DNA from: Alteromonas naphthalenivorans
GTDB taxonomy: Bacteria; Pseudomonadota; Gammaproteobacteria; Enterobacterales; Alteromonadaceae
NCBI RefSeq assembly: GCF_000213655.1
Contig: NC_015554.1
Location: 4,836,001-4,900,000 of the forward strand
Length of the DNA stretch: 64,000 bases
Reading direction: 5' to 3'
Below, in pieces: positions 1-7,889 of this stretch. The notes beneath the pieces are model-generated. The model saw only the letters and a list, made by a program, of their open reading frames with translations, did not search any database and had not been told where the DNA came from. Both the position numbers and the translations under genes were made by a program. The first letter of the stretch is position 1. Every line of letters starts with the position of its first letter.

Positions 1-241
1 TTATACCTAGATTTTTTGCACTCTTCTGAGCTTCTGCATAAGTCGAGTAGAAATAAGTACTGGGCTTTCCCAAATAATTATCCCACCCTCGCCATTCATC
101 TTTATATCTCGTTGCTGGGCTACTAGGAAGAAGTGGATCGCTTTTGTACCTGAGATTATAGTCTATCAGGCTGGAGATGCAGAGTCTCTTTGCGGCGACT
201 TTAGCTTCTTCAAAGCTATAAAATTTAGAACTTCTACTCAT
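1..241 (-). CDS. gmtZ: Integrase-repeat protein, probable GmtZ, N-terminal part (truncated by window edge)
   Basis: An open frame starts with ATG at 241 and runs off the left edge after 80 codons. The visible part carries a repeat of the phage-integrase-repeat (INT_rpt) kind: YSFEEAKVAAKRL at residues 8-20, then a PSSPATRY / WRGWDNYLGK block near residues 40-60, followed by the start of a second copy (YFYSTYAEAQ). Its start codon overlaps the last 8 bases of the upstream recombinase gene, so the two are probably translationally coupled. An INT_rpt protein directly downstream of a tyrosine recombinase is the arrangement I recall for GmtY-GmtZ of Gamma-Mobile-Trio islands; the name is an inference from this context and a partial sequence. 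It could instead be another INT_rpt-containing integrase accessory protein. Confidence 0.65.
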   Translation of the reverse strand, partial: MSRSSKFYSFEEAKVAAKRLCISSLIDYNLRYKSDPLLPSSPATRYKDEWRGWDNYLGKPSTYFYSTYAEAQKSAKNLGI

Positions 242-1583
242 TTGCAATGTTCCTCATTAATTTTCGAACATCGTCTTCATTTGGCTGGGTATAGGTGTTG
301 CTGCTCACCGGGCTTTTGTGATGCATACTTTTTTGAATTGTTGTATTAGTCAGCCCAGCGTTTTTTAGTCTATATCCGTAGCTATGTCTGTGAGCGTGTG
401 GAGATAGTCCTGATACTTTTGAAGGAGTCAGACTGATCCGCTCTAACGCACGGTCATATTTGTCCTTAAAGTTCTTTCTGGTCTCTGGCCCCCCTCGACG
501 ATTACAAAACAAGTAAGGATGTTCAGAGGTACTAGGACGCTGACCAGATGCTAAATATTTTTGCAATGTTAGAAGAAAGAGGATTGCAGCTTGATGAGGG
601 AAAAAAAGCACAGTAAAGGAGCGATTCTTCGATGTTAACAATGGAGTTTTCCAACCAGAATGTATAGTTTTAGATTTTGGGTACAGATTTCTAGGTTGGA
701 GCCCGTATTTTACATTTAGATAATGAGCTCTGTTATTGAATTGCATTTCAGGAGCATGGCCGTCGCTTGGATGGAAAACCGATACTATTGCCGAGTTATC
801 CGTGGTATCAATTGACACATCTTCTACGTAAATATGAAAGCATTCTGACAATCGAAGTCCTCCATAATGCATAAGAAGAACGATAAGGTGAGCGCAGTAA
901 TCGGGCTCATCAACAGCCTTAATGCGGCTTCCGTCTTGAACCTTTCTTTTAAGTCGTAAGCCAGACTCGAGTAATCGGTTTAGTTGCTCATCTGGAAATC
1001 GTTTCGAAGATTCAATCGCAAACATATGGGGGTTATTGGATCGTATTTCTCTAACGGAAAACATTTCTGGTTGCGATTGTGGAGAAGATAGGTGATTTAG
1101 AAAAAGGTTGGCTTGACGCCGATAGTAGCTGCACCATAGCAGACGCTGTTCGGCTGTACTTGCTTTTCTAAAGGGACTTATGGTGGGTAGCTCAGTACCA
1201 TTGAGGAAACCTAAGTGATCACAATACGCGTTTATGTGACCTAAAAGCGCGTTAACTATTTCAACTCGCTTAGGTTTCCAATATAAGCCTGATGGGTCAT
1301 CACCCAAAGTATCAATTGTTCCAACAGACAAACTTAAAGAGAAAGAACGAAGTAATTCAGTAGATGTTGAAAAGCTTTCTTGATTCGCGTTGATATATTC
1401 AAGTAGCAACTTAATTGCCTGAACACTTTTTTCACGCCAACTAAGGGATTTAGTATATCGTGCGAACAGAAATCTTAGATGGGATAGGAGCAAACCCGAC
1501 TCGGTAAAGAGTGCAGGCAAAGTTAAGGATCTGCCAGATTTATCTGCCCTATATTCGACTAGCTTTTTGATGACGTATGGCAT
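234..1583 (-). CDS. gmtY: Site-specific tyrosine recombinase, probable GmtY
   Basis: A 449-residue protein with the tyrosine-recombinase catalytic set in the C-terminal half: Arg in GGLRLSE (about R244), H-x-x-R in SPHAHRHSYG (H396, R399), a further His in SMHHKSP (421/422), and the nucleophile Tyr in SSNTYTQP (Y431). The first ~200 residues would be the core-binding domain. It should cut and rejoin DNA at the ends of the mobile island. The gene overlaps the following INT_rpt gene by 8 bases, and the order recombinase then INT_rpt protein matches Gamma-Mobile-Trio islands as I know them. Its codon use is more AT-rich than the core genes to the right. The recombinase call is firm; the GmtY name is inferred from context and length. 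Confidence 0.85.
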   Translation of the reverse strand: MPYVIKKLVEYRADKSGRSLTLPALFTESGLLLSHLRFLFARYTKSLSWREKSVQAIKLLLEYINANQESFSTSTELLRSFSLSLSVGTIDTLGDDPSGLYWKPKRVEIVNALLGHINAYCDHLGFLNGTELPTISPFRKASTAEQRLLWCSYYRRQANLFLNHLSSPQSQPEMFSVREIRSNNPHMFAIESSKRFPDEQLNRLLESGLRLKRKVQDGSRIKAVDEPDYCAHLIVLLMHYGGLRLSECFHIYVEDVSIDTTDNSAIVSVFHPSDGHAPEMQFNNRAHYLNVKYGLQPRNLYPKSKTIHSGWKTPLLTSKNRSFTVLFFPHQAAILFLLTLQKYLASGQRPSTSEHPYLFCNRRGGPETRKNFKDKYDRALERISLTPSKVSGLSPHAHRHSYGYRLKNAGLTNTTIQKSMHHKSPVSSNTYTQPNEDDVRKLMRNIANE

Positions 1584-1645
1584 AAGAGCAATATCAATTT
1601 GGCCTGTTTTCAGATCGATACTGCCCTACGCAAACACCTAAATCA

Positions 1646-1664
1646 AATTAATGAATCATTAATT
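1646..1664. promoter_or_regulatory. Perfect 19-bp palindrome upstream of the recombinase
   Basis: AATTAATGA and TCATTAATT flank a single A, giving 9-bp arms with no mismatch. The site ends 63 bp upstream of the recombinase ATG, a normal place for an operator or core promoter overlap. The binding protein is unknown; the 171-aa winged-helix-like protein or the recombinase itself are candidates. Function is inferred only from symmetry and position. Confidence 0.4.
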
Positions 1665-1892
1665 CCTATATTGTTCGCTTTTTTATATGAAAAAAATTTT
1701 TTTTAGTGAAAAGTTGAAATGCCTGCACAAAATTTTAAATGCACATCAAGATAAAGGTTTTACCGTACTTGCTTATATGACTTCTCCACTGCGCTAAGGA
1801 ATATGTTAGTTTCACAATTAAGCCTGCTAAGTTTAAAATCTTAACAAAAATCTCCCCATCACAGGATGCGATTCCCCCCTAACAACCCCATG

Positions 1893-1945
1893 AGCACCAT
1901 CGAGCACACTGAAGCACCAGTAGCACATTGAGCACATATGAGCAC
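1893..1945. repeat. Helically phased AGCAC array (six copies)
   Basis: AGCAC begins at 1893, 1903, 1913, 1922, 1931 and 1941, so six identical pentamers are spaced 9-10 bp apart, about one helical turn each. Four copies are preceded by G (GAGCAC). The array lies ~310 bp upstream of the recombinase gene and ~1.2 kb from the island edge in greB. All copies would face the same side of the helix, as expected for a cooperative protein-binding array such as a recombinase accessory site, an operator or a replication or partition site. Its role is not known to me. Confidence 0.7.
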
Positions 1946-2032
1946 ACAAATTCATTTAAGTGATTGATAAGTAAATACTAATAAATCTCACAACAATTTA
2001 AATGGAAATTTAATTGCAATTAAGATGTTGAA

Positions 2033-2050
2033 ATGTAATATTTATTACAT
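2033..2050. promoter_or_regulatory. Perfect palindrome ATGTAATA-TT-TATTACAT
   Basis: Eight-base arms flank a TT spacer with no mismatch, in an AT-rich non-coding stretch between the AGCAC array and the GTGTCCAAA repeats. The shape suits a dimeric regulator operator. No gene assignment can be made. Confidence 0.35.
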
Positions 2051-2185
2051 CTGACTATTATAAATTGAACTGTGAGTAAGTCTTGAAATGGCCCTTGCAA
2101 ACATTTAAATCATTGATTAACAAGGTTTTTAGTATGATACTGAGGGTGTAGAAGGTTGTTCGAGCAAAAAGACCGTCATATGTTG

Positions 2186-2343
2186 GTGTCCAAAGCCACA
2201 ATCTGATATGTCGGTAATTGCGGAAAGTGTCCAAAACTATTCCACATTAGCAACTTTTACAATTCGCTGGCTTGATTGCAAACCTGCAAGTTGAGTGTCC
2301 AAAGCTCGATACGATTGTAGTAGCAATAGTTTAGCTTCCAAAC
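2186..2343 (+). repeat. Iteron-like GTGTCCAAA direct repeats
   Basis: GTGTCCAAA occurs at 2186, 2227 and 2295, always in the same orientation, and a degenerate CTTCCAAAC copy is at 2335. The start-to-start spacings are 41, 68 and 40 bp, near multiples of the helical repeat (about 4, 6.5 and 4 turns). The last copy ends ~47 bp before the start of the winged-helix-like gene at 2390. Such repeats in front of a DNA-binding protein gene are typical of operators or of iteron origins in plasmids and circularising elements. Confidence 0.55.
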
Positions 2344-2389
2344 CTAAACGCCCAAGCCAGCAACAACATTTGAATTAGAGGTACAGCTA

Positions 2390-2905
2390 ATGAACATAAA
2401 ACAAAAGGCAGCAAGGTCCACTAAAGTTAAAAAGCAAAAGATGGCTCTTAGAGACCAGGTGTGGGGTAAAGTTGACGAATCTCGTTTGTGGGATAGAACA
2501 AAAAATAATGGCTTCACTACCTTGCCAAGAACGTTTCCATTGCTAGCTCAAATAATGGATGACCTTGCAGACAAGGGAAAGCCGGTATTTAACACATATT
2601 TAGCCCTATGGTGCCGAGTGTTCGATGAGTCATTCATTGAAATCAAAAGTTCAATCCAACTAGCCACAGAATCAGGGTTCGCAAGTCAACGAGCGGTTAC
2701 GACCTGGAATGGCAGAATGTCAAAACTTGCTGAGTTGGGTTTTATTGAAGTTGAATCTGGTCCTTTGGGCGAGTTTCAATATGTTTTGATTTACAACCCT
2801 TACATACTAATCAAAGAGTATTATGATAAAGGAGAGGTTCAAAAAGGAAAATATCTAGCCCTCTTTACAAGATCACAAGAAGTTGGGGCTAAAGACTTAG
2901 AATAG
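2390..2905 (+). CDS. Island protein with winged-helix-like core, unknown function
   Basis: A 171-residue basic protein. Residues 1-30 are rich in Lys/Arg; the block FTTLPRTFPLLAQIMDDL (about 42-59) is followed by a helical region and then a pattern like a winged helix (helix IQLATESGF, recognition-like helix SQRAVTTWNGRMSKLAELGF, strands ending YVLIYNPY, about residues 86-145). The start is supported by AGAGGT about 8 bases upstream of ATG 2390. I recognise the general type as a hypothetical protein of plasmids and islands, possibly related to replication initiators, but cannot name a family. It is divergent from the recombinase gene and preceded by four spaced repeats, so it is likely a DNA-binding regulator or initiator for the island. 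Confidence 0.7.
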   Translation: MNIKQKAARSTKVKKQKMALRDQVWGKVDESRLWDRTKNNGFTTLPRTFPLLAQIMDDLADKGKPVFNTYLALWCRVFDESFIEIKSSIQLATESGFASQRAVTTWNGRMSKLAELGFIEVESGPLGEFQYVLIYNPYILIKEYYDKGEVQKGKYLALFTRSQEVGAKDLE

Positions 2906-3101
2906 GACACTTGATACTTTCTTATAAAGCAAGCCCAACATATTAATACTCTGATTTGATATTCAATTTCAGTTAATAGATTCTCGGAAAGAGTTGATAG
3001 TAAAAAAGTAGGTTCAAGTATACCCCCTTGATTTTCAAGAAACTCAAGAACGCCACCGTTTCACACTATTGGTAAATGCAAAATAGTACATTTCGGGTAG
3101 G

Positions 3102-3113
3102 GGTAATAATACC
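3102..3113. other. Island/chromosome junction inside greB
   Basis: Recognisable GreB codons begin at TAC 3110 (YQYNKK). The preceding codon is TAA where every close GreB I know has Asp, so chromosome homology stops between 3109 and 3110. A short dyad GGTA-N4-TACC (3102-3113) spans the junction and could be part of a crossover site, though at four bases per arm it may be chance. The other junction is outside the window. Confidence 0.65.
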
Positions 3114-3454
3114 AATATAATAAGAAAAAATTACGTGAAATCGACAGGCGAGTACGCTACATACGTAAGTGCTTAGAAAACCTGAAAGTAGTGGATTACA
3201 GCCCCGAACAAGAAAATAAAGTTTATTTTGGTGCTTGGGTAGAAATTGAAAATGAGCAAGGGCAGGTACTAGAACTTCGCCTTGTGGGTTACGATGAAAT
3301 ATTTGGCCGTCGAGATTACATTTCTATCGACTCTCCTATGGCACGAGCCTTGGTAGGGAAAGAAGAAGATGATGACATTACGGTAAAAACTGAAACAGAC
3401 GTTAAAGAATGGTGGATAAACCGTATCTGGTACGATCCAACCGATAAACTGTAA
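3110..3454 (+). pseudogene. greB: Transcription cleavage factor GreB, 5'-truncated by island insertion
   Basis: The frame from 3110 reads YQYNKKKLREIDRRVRYI and continues to the normal C-terminus, with the domain VYFGAWVEIE ... VGYDEIFGRRDYISIDSPM. It lines up with GreB from about residue 48 onward (E. coli GreB is 158 aa), leaving 114 codons. In-frame TAA at 3107 closes the frame upstream. Lost are the N-terminal strand of the coiled-coil and its tip, including the two acidic residues (D41 and E44 in E. coli) that place Mg2+ in the RNA polymerase active site. Any product from an internal start such as GTG 3191 would be only the C-terminal RNA-polymerase-binding domain. greB next to tex is the usual gammaproteobacterial order. 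Confidence 0.9.
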
Positions 3455-3520
3455 TAAAGTTAAAACGTTTTCCATGAATACTGACCATACAATCAGGCTT
3501 CTCCTGACCCGTCGCGGTGG

Positions 3521-3526
3521 TATAAT
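3521..3526 (+). promoter_or_regulatory. Possible -10 element upstream of tex
   Basis: A perfect TATAAT at 3521 sits ~90 bp before the tex start, in the gap after the greB remnant. No good -35 is visible at 17 bp, so it may be weak or an extended -10. If active it would let tex be expressed despite the insertion in greB. Confidence 0.3.
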
Positions 3527-3616
3527 TGCCGCCAGTTATTCCAACTAAAATGAAAGCGGTGTAAAAAGGCTAATGCTAGCCACTACATCCTTATTTGCTA
3601 TTGCCTAGAGCGTATT

Positions 3617-5989
3617 ATGATTATTAACAAAATTTCCGAAGAACTTGCCGTACAAACTTCCCAAGTCAGTGCTGCGGTTAAGCTTCTTGATGAAGGTTCA
3701 ACGGTGCCGTTTATTGCACGTTACCGTAAAGAAGCCACTCAAGGGCTAGACGACACTCAGTTACGTACGCTTCAGCAACGTCTTACTTACCTTCGTGAAC
3801 TAGAAGACAGACGCCAAGTCATCTTAAAATCTATTGATGAACAAGGAAAACTGTCTGATGAGTTGAAGCGCAATATAACCGGCGCTGACAGTAAGACCAC
3901 ATTGGAAGACTTATACTTACCCTTTAAGCCTCGTAGACGCACCAAAGGTCAAATAGCCATTGAAGCAGGCCTTGAAGGCTTAGCAGATACCTTATTTGCT
4001 AACCCTGACCAATCTATCGACGAATTAGCTGCTGAATATGTTAATGCCGAAAAAGGCGTGGCTGATACTAAAGCCGCGCTTGAAGGCGCTCGCTTTATTT
4101 TAATGGAACGGTTTGCTGAAGATGCGGCACTGCTTGGTAAAATTCGTAACTACCTTGTTGAAAACGCACATATTAAAAGCACAGTAGCAAACGGTAAAGC
4201 GCAAGAAGCGGTTAAGTACAAAGACTATTTTGAACACAGCGAAAAATACAAAAATGCACCCTCACATCGCGCCCTTGCTATGTTTCGTGGTCGTAACGAA
4301 GGCATGTTGAATATTCAACTTGATGCCGACCCGCAGCAAGATGATGCCAGTGCGCCTTCTCACTGTGAACACCTTATTGCTAGCCACTACAATATTATGC
4401 ACCGTCAACGTCCTGCCGATGATTTCTTAACGCAAGTAGTGCAGTGGGCGTGGAAAATTAAAATCGCCTTACACATGGAAACTGAGTTATTCAGTAGCCT
4501 TCGTGAACGCGCTGAAGAAGAAGCGATTGAGGTGTTTGCTAAGAACCTTAACGATTTGCTAATGGCCGCTCCTGCTGGCGCTAAGACCACCATGGGTCTT
4601 GATCCTGGTCTGCGTACGGGAGTAAAAGTCGCCATCGTTGATAAAACGGGCAAAGTTGTCGCTAAAAATACCATTTTTCCCCATGCACCTCAGAATCAGT
4701 GGGATAAATCACTGCGTACCCTCACCACCGTATGTAAGCAACATAAAGTTGAGCTTATTAGTATAGGTAATGGTACAGGCTCCCGTGAAACCGATAAGCT
4801 TGTAGGGGAAATGCTTAAAAATAACCCAGAGCTAGGTGCACAAAAAATTGTGGTAAGCGAAGCCGGCGCCTCGGTTTATTCAGCCTCTGAATTAGCCTCA
4901 AACGAGCTACCTGATTTGGACGTTTCCATACGTGGTGCAGTTTCCATAGCTCGTCGTTTGCAAGACCCGCTAGCCGAGCTTGTAAAAATTGAACCTAAAG
5001 CCATTGGTGTAGGCCAGTATCAGCATGATGTGAGCCAAAGCCAGTTAGGTAAATCTCTCGACCGCGTTATTGAAGACTGTGTAAATGCTGTGGGTGTAGA
5101 TTTAAATACGGCCTCACCCGCGCTACTTAGTTATGTGTCTGGGTTAAACAAGACGCTGGCAAATAACATTGTGCAATTTAGAGACACTAATGGTGCCTTC
5201 GACAATAGAAAAGCGCTAATGAAAGTCGAACGTTTGGGGCCAAAAGCCTTTGAACAAGCCGCTGGATTCTTACGTATTGTAAATGGAAGTAACCCGCTAG
5301 ATGCGTCTGCGGTTCACCCCGAAGCTTATCCTGTGGTTGATAAAATTGTGGATACGGCCGCAGTAGCGGTTAACGATCTTATCGGTAACACAGAGCTACT
5401 AAAAACCTTATCGCCTGATACATTTACCAGTGATGCTTTCGGCTTACCCACGGTAAAAGATATTTTGAGCGAGCTTGATAAGCCCGGCCGCGATCCTCGC
5501 CCTGAATTTAAAACTGCCACCTTTAAAGAAGGGGTAGAGACCATTAAAGATCTTACTCCAGGTATGATTTTAGAAGGCGTGGTGAGCAACGTTGCTAACT
5601 TTGGCGCATTCGTGGATGTTGGTGTACACCAAGATGGTTTAGTGCATATTTCAGCGCTAACCAACAAGTTCATTTCAGACCCACGGGATGTAGTGAAAGC
5701 AGGCGACATCGTAAAAGTTAAGGTACTTGAGGTAGACGTACCACGTAAGCGTATATCGTTTACTATGCGTTTAGAAGATACCCCAACCTCGTCGAATCAA
5801 GCAGGCAAAATCAATAATAGCAATGGCGCTGCTAACGCAAAGTCTAATGGGAATCCACGAGCTAATGGGTCTCAGCGTGGTAATCCTCGCGCAGATAAGC
5901 CCAACAAGCGTGGTGGCGGACAAAGCCAACAGCAAAACAGCGCTATGGGTAACGCCTTTGCCGATGCGTTCGCTAAAGCAAAGAAATAA
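3617..5989 (+). CDS. tex: Tex family transcription accessory / RNA-binding protein
   Basis: A 790-residue protein of normal Tex length. The N-terminal Tex helical region ([35 protein letters not shown]) is followed by a YqgF/RNase H-like domain starting near residue 323 ([15 protein letters not shown]), helix-hairpin-helix motifs (about 495-560) and an S1 RNA-binding domain (about 646-718; [20 protein letters not shown]). The last ~65 residues are a low-complexity Asn/Gly/Arg/Gln tail. Tex is a cytoplasmic nucleic-acid-binding protein linked to transcription. It normally follows greB, as here, but greB is now broken. A strong terminator follows. Confidence 0.97.
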   Translation: MIINKISEELAVQTSQVSAAVKLLDEGSTVPFIARYRKEATQGLDDTQLRTLQQRLTYLRELEDRRQVILKSIDEQGKLSDELKRNITGADSKTTLEDLYLPFKPRRRTKGQIAIEAGLEGLADTLFANPDQSIDELAAEYVNAEKGVADTKAALEGARFILMERFAEDAALLGKIRNYLVENAHIKSTVANGKAQEAVKYKDYFEHSEKYKNAPSHRALAMFRGRNEGMLNIQLDADPQQDDASAPSHCEHLIASHYNIMHRQRPADDFLTQVVQWAWKIKIALHMETELFSSLRERAEEEAIEVFAKNLNDLLMAAPAGAKTTMGLDPGLRTGVKVAIVDKTGKVVAKNTIFPHAPQNQWDKSLRTLTTVCKQHKVELISIGNGTGSRETDKLVGEMLKNNPELGAQKIVVSEAGASVYSASELASNELPDLDVSIRGAVSIARRLQDPLAELVKIEPKAIGVGQYQHDVSQSQLGKSLDRVIEDCVNAVGVDLNTASPALLSYVSGLNKTLANNIVQFRDTNGAFDNRKALMKVERLGPKAFEQAAGFLRIVNGSNPLDASAVHPEAYPVVDKIVDTAAVAVNDLIGNTELLKTLSPDTFTSDAFGLPTVKDILSELDKPGRDPRPEFKTATFKEGVETIKDLTPGMILEGVVSNVANFGAFVDVGVHQDGLVHISALTNKFISDPRDVVKAGDIVKVKVLEVDVPRKRISFTMRLEDTPTSSNQAGKINNSNGAANAKSNGNPRANGSQRGNPRADKPNKRGGGQSQQQNSAMGNAFADAFAKAKK

Positions 5990-6027
5990 CGCCTAACGCC
6001 ATTGTTTACTCGCGCGATTATAATTTT

Positions 6028-6054
6028 AAAGCCAGCATACATGCTGGCTTTTTT
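6028..6054 (+). terminator. Rho-independent terminator of tex
   Basis: AAAGCCAGCAT and ATGCTGGCTTT form an 11-bp perfect stem with a 2-base spacer (AC), running into a T tract, 39 bp after the tex stop. Confidence 0.9.
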
Positions 6055-6176
6055 GTATCAGTCTATTGGAAGTTTGTATTTATGAAAGTGGCGCTATTAA
6101 GAACACATGTTGTTGGTCGTGGGCGGTAAACGGGGCTAAACAAGCGCTATGAGTATTAAGTGATAGGCACCAAACC

Positions 6177-7325
6177 CTAGGCGCTAGCGGAAAAACCTTC
6201 ACGTACTGGTGTATAGGCTTGTGTGTAGAAATTTTGGATGCGGCCAATACGGGCTGAATTGGCTTGGCTTTCTTGATCACTGCCGCTATTGGCTTCATCT
6301 TGTAAGGCTTGGTCACCAAATGCTAATGAGCGCGTATCAAAATCACCACCAATCTCATTTGAAGCTTCACTAGTACTTTGTATTTTTTGGCTCGCGGCGC
6401 TTTGTATTTTTTGGCTTGCGGCGTTTTGTGATTCTTGCCTTGCGGCGCTTGGTGGTCCTGGGCTTACAGCATCTTGTTCAACCGTTTGCGCTTGTAAAAC
6501 AGCTTCGTCTAGTGCCCTTGTAGGGCGTTCAACACCTGCATTATCGGTAATTTCATCAATATCAGGGGGCGTGATATCTGATGCGCTAGGCGATACCGAT
6601 GATGTTGTAGCGTTGTCTTCAGCGATTTCGCTGCGAGCTTCAAACGATTTTTGAGTAGCTTCTGCTGCCACTTCTAAATCTTGCGCCGAAGGCTCAGCTG
6701 GAGCAAGTGCAGCAGCACGGACTTGCTGCATTTTACGAAGGGTTTCTTCAGGGCTATTTAGTTCAGAAATATCAATCGACACTTCACCATCGGTAACATA
6801 ACGCTTGTTATCTGGCCCAGTGGTATATTCATATTGCGGCGACCCTGCATATTGTCCACCCGCAGCGGCATGCGCCTGCTCGTGAGTACGGACCTCTTGA
6901 TCACGTGCCTCTAAGTTACTTATCTCTTGCTGTTCTTCTGTTTGCTGTTCAGGCTGTGAGGCTTGCTGTTGGCTTGATTCCTGTTGGCTTGATTCCTGTT
7001 GGCTTGATTCCTGTTGATCTTGGGCATTTTGTTTACCCGCGCTTTCATCAGAGCCATTGTCTTTTTGTTCGCCAAACACGCTTTCAAACGCGCTTTGCAG
7101 TTCAGTTTGGACTTGGGGGCGATCGTAGGTAACAGGCGCAGGCGTTTGTCCCGGATTTCGAGCTTTGTCACTGTCCGAACCTAGGCCTTTTTGCGATGCC
7201 CCTTTCTCTGCATCTCCCGACTGAGGGATAGTTTCACGTAATGCATTGTCTCTTCTTGCAGACTCAGTATTAACGTTTGCAGTAGGGTACGCTATGGCCG
7301 TGAGGATAGGGGTAACAATGTTCAC
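6177..7325 (-). CDS. SprA-related putative metalloprotease
   Basis: A 382-residue protein. The conserved core lies around residues 130-200: EISNLEARDQEVRTHEQAHA, with HEQAH (about 148-152) as an HExxH zinc site, then AAGGQYAGSPQYEYTTGPD and YVTDGEVSIDISE. This is the signature of the SprA-related putative metalloprotease family. The flanks are low complexity: a Gln/Ser-rich run of three 15-bp DNA repeats before the core, and Ser/Ala/Gln repeats (ASQKIQSAASQKIQS) plus acidic sequence after it. No signal peptide is evident. It follows a small gene on the same strand (17-bp gap) and may form an operon with it. The substrate is unknown. Confidence 0.8.
   Translation of the reverse strand: MNIVTPILTAIAYPTANVNTESARRDNALRETIPQSGDAEKGASQKGLGSDSDKARNPGQTPAPVTYDRPQVQTELQSAFESVFGEQKDNGSDESAGKQNAQDQQESSQQESSQQESSQQQASQPEQQTEEQQEISNLEARDQEVRTHEQAHAAAGGQYAGSPQYEYTTGPDNKRYVTDGEVSIDISELNSPEETLRKMQQVRAAALAPAEPSAQDLEVAAEATQKSFEARSEIAEDNATTSSVSPSASDITPPDIDEITDNAGVERPTRALDEAVLQAQTVEQDAVSPGPPSAARQESQNAASQKIQSAASQKIQSTSEASNEIGGDFDTRSLAFGDQALQDEANSGSDQESQANSARIGRIQNFYTQAYTPVREGFSASA
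6970..7014. repeat. Three tandem 15-bp repeats inside the SprA-like gene
   Basis: The 15-mer GGCTTGATTCCTGTT occurs three times head to tail and encodes the in-frame QESSQ repeats. A multiple of three keeps the frame, so copy number could vary by slippage without breaking the gene. Confidence 0.8.
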
Positions 7326-7342
7326 ATTACACTCCTACACTA

Positions 7343-7675
7343 CTACGCTAACGTATCGATTATGGTGCCTATGGTGTCATTTGCCACATCAAGCACCTTG
7401 GCGGAAGCCTGAGCATTGATACTGTTGATTTTCAATGACAACAGATTAGTGGTGACATCATCTTGGGAAGAGGGAAGTATATTGCGTACATTCTGTAAGC
7501 TTTGGGTGACAGGATTGGCTAAAACTGCTTGCGGATCTCGCTCTGCGTTCGTGGTTTGCTGGGCAATATTAGACGCAGCCTGCGTAATACCATTATTGGC
7601 ATTCTGCAAACCAAATTGTCCGGACAAAATCGCGGAATTTATATTGTTACTATTTACACCTGATATACCAGACAT
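7343..7675 (-). CDS. Small conserved protein, unknown function
   Basis: A 110-residue protein without cysteine, signal peptide or membrane segment. The N-terminal half (INSAILSGQFGLQNANNGIT, then QAASNIAQQTT) resembles the heptad-like N-terminal helix of flagellar rod/hook proteins, where Asn/Ala-rich helices precede ANNIAN-type motifs; the C-terminal half (LLSLKINSINAQASAKVLDV, ANDTIGTIIDTL) is another amphipathic helix. It sits 17 bp upstream of the SprA-like gene on the same strand and is probably cotranscribed. I do not recognise a named family; the flagellar resemblance is only in pattern. Confidence 0.7.
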   Translation of the reverse strand: MSGISGVNSNNINSAILSGQFGLQNANNGITQAASNIAQQTTNAERDPQAVLANPVTQSLQNVRNILPSSQDDVTTNLLSLKINSINAQASAKVLDVANDTIGTIIDTLA

Positions 7676-7862
7676 ACACTACCTCTACACTCTCATGTGC
7701 AATTATTAACCAAATTGCACTAAATGAAAAGGTCTGTACCGCTCATAAGACTTAACTGGCTGTGAAAACGAGCAATATTCTTCACTCTCGCCTAGTCTTT
7801 CACTGGCTCGACAATACCGCGTATATACTTGCAGCCGCTATACAACACCTAAACACAACATA

Positions 7863-7889
7863 AAAAAGCATCGGGTCACGATGCTTTTT
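7863..7889 (-). terminator. Rho-independent terminator overlapping the bioH stop codon
   Basis: AAAAAGCATCG (7863-7873) and CGATGCTTTTT (7879-7889) form an 11-bp stem with a 5-base loop. The bioH stop (7876-7878) lies in the loop, so the last codons of bioH are part of the terminator stem. Confidence 0.85.

Larger units (their letters stand above)
1584..2389. other. 806-bp non-coding control region of the island end
   Basis: No credible gene lies here. The stretch separates the leftward recombinase gene from the rightward 171-aa gene and is AT-rich. It contains, in order, a 19-bp palindrome (1646), A/T tracts (about 1689-1705), the phased AGCAC array (1893-1945), an 18-bp palindrome (2033) and the iteron-like GTGTCCAAA repeats (2186-2343). 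This density of ordered repeats suggests a shared regulatory, recombination or replication region rather than spacer DNA. Confidence 0.6.

Noticed and set aside
1680..1710. A-tract/T-tract as a terminator
   Set aside because: It is only an A/T run without GC stem and lies upstream of a gene, not after one.
1886..1950. AGCAC array as a CRISPR
   Set aside because: The units are 5-6 bases at ~10-bp period with no long repeats or unique spacers.
3191..3454. An 87-residue frame with a GTG start, as an independent gene
   Set aside because: Its sequence is the C-terminal domain of GreB and the homology extends upstream of the GTG to 3110, so it is a gene remnant, not a separate small gene.
6905..7171. 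Frames on both strands that translate the 15-bp repeats into peptide repeats
   Set aside because: They are shadows of the Gln/Ser-rich part of the SprA-like gene.
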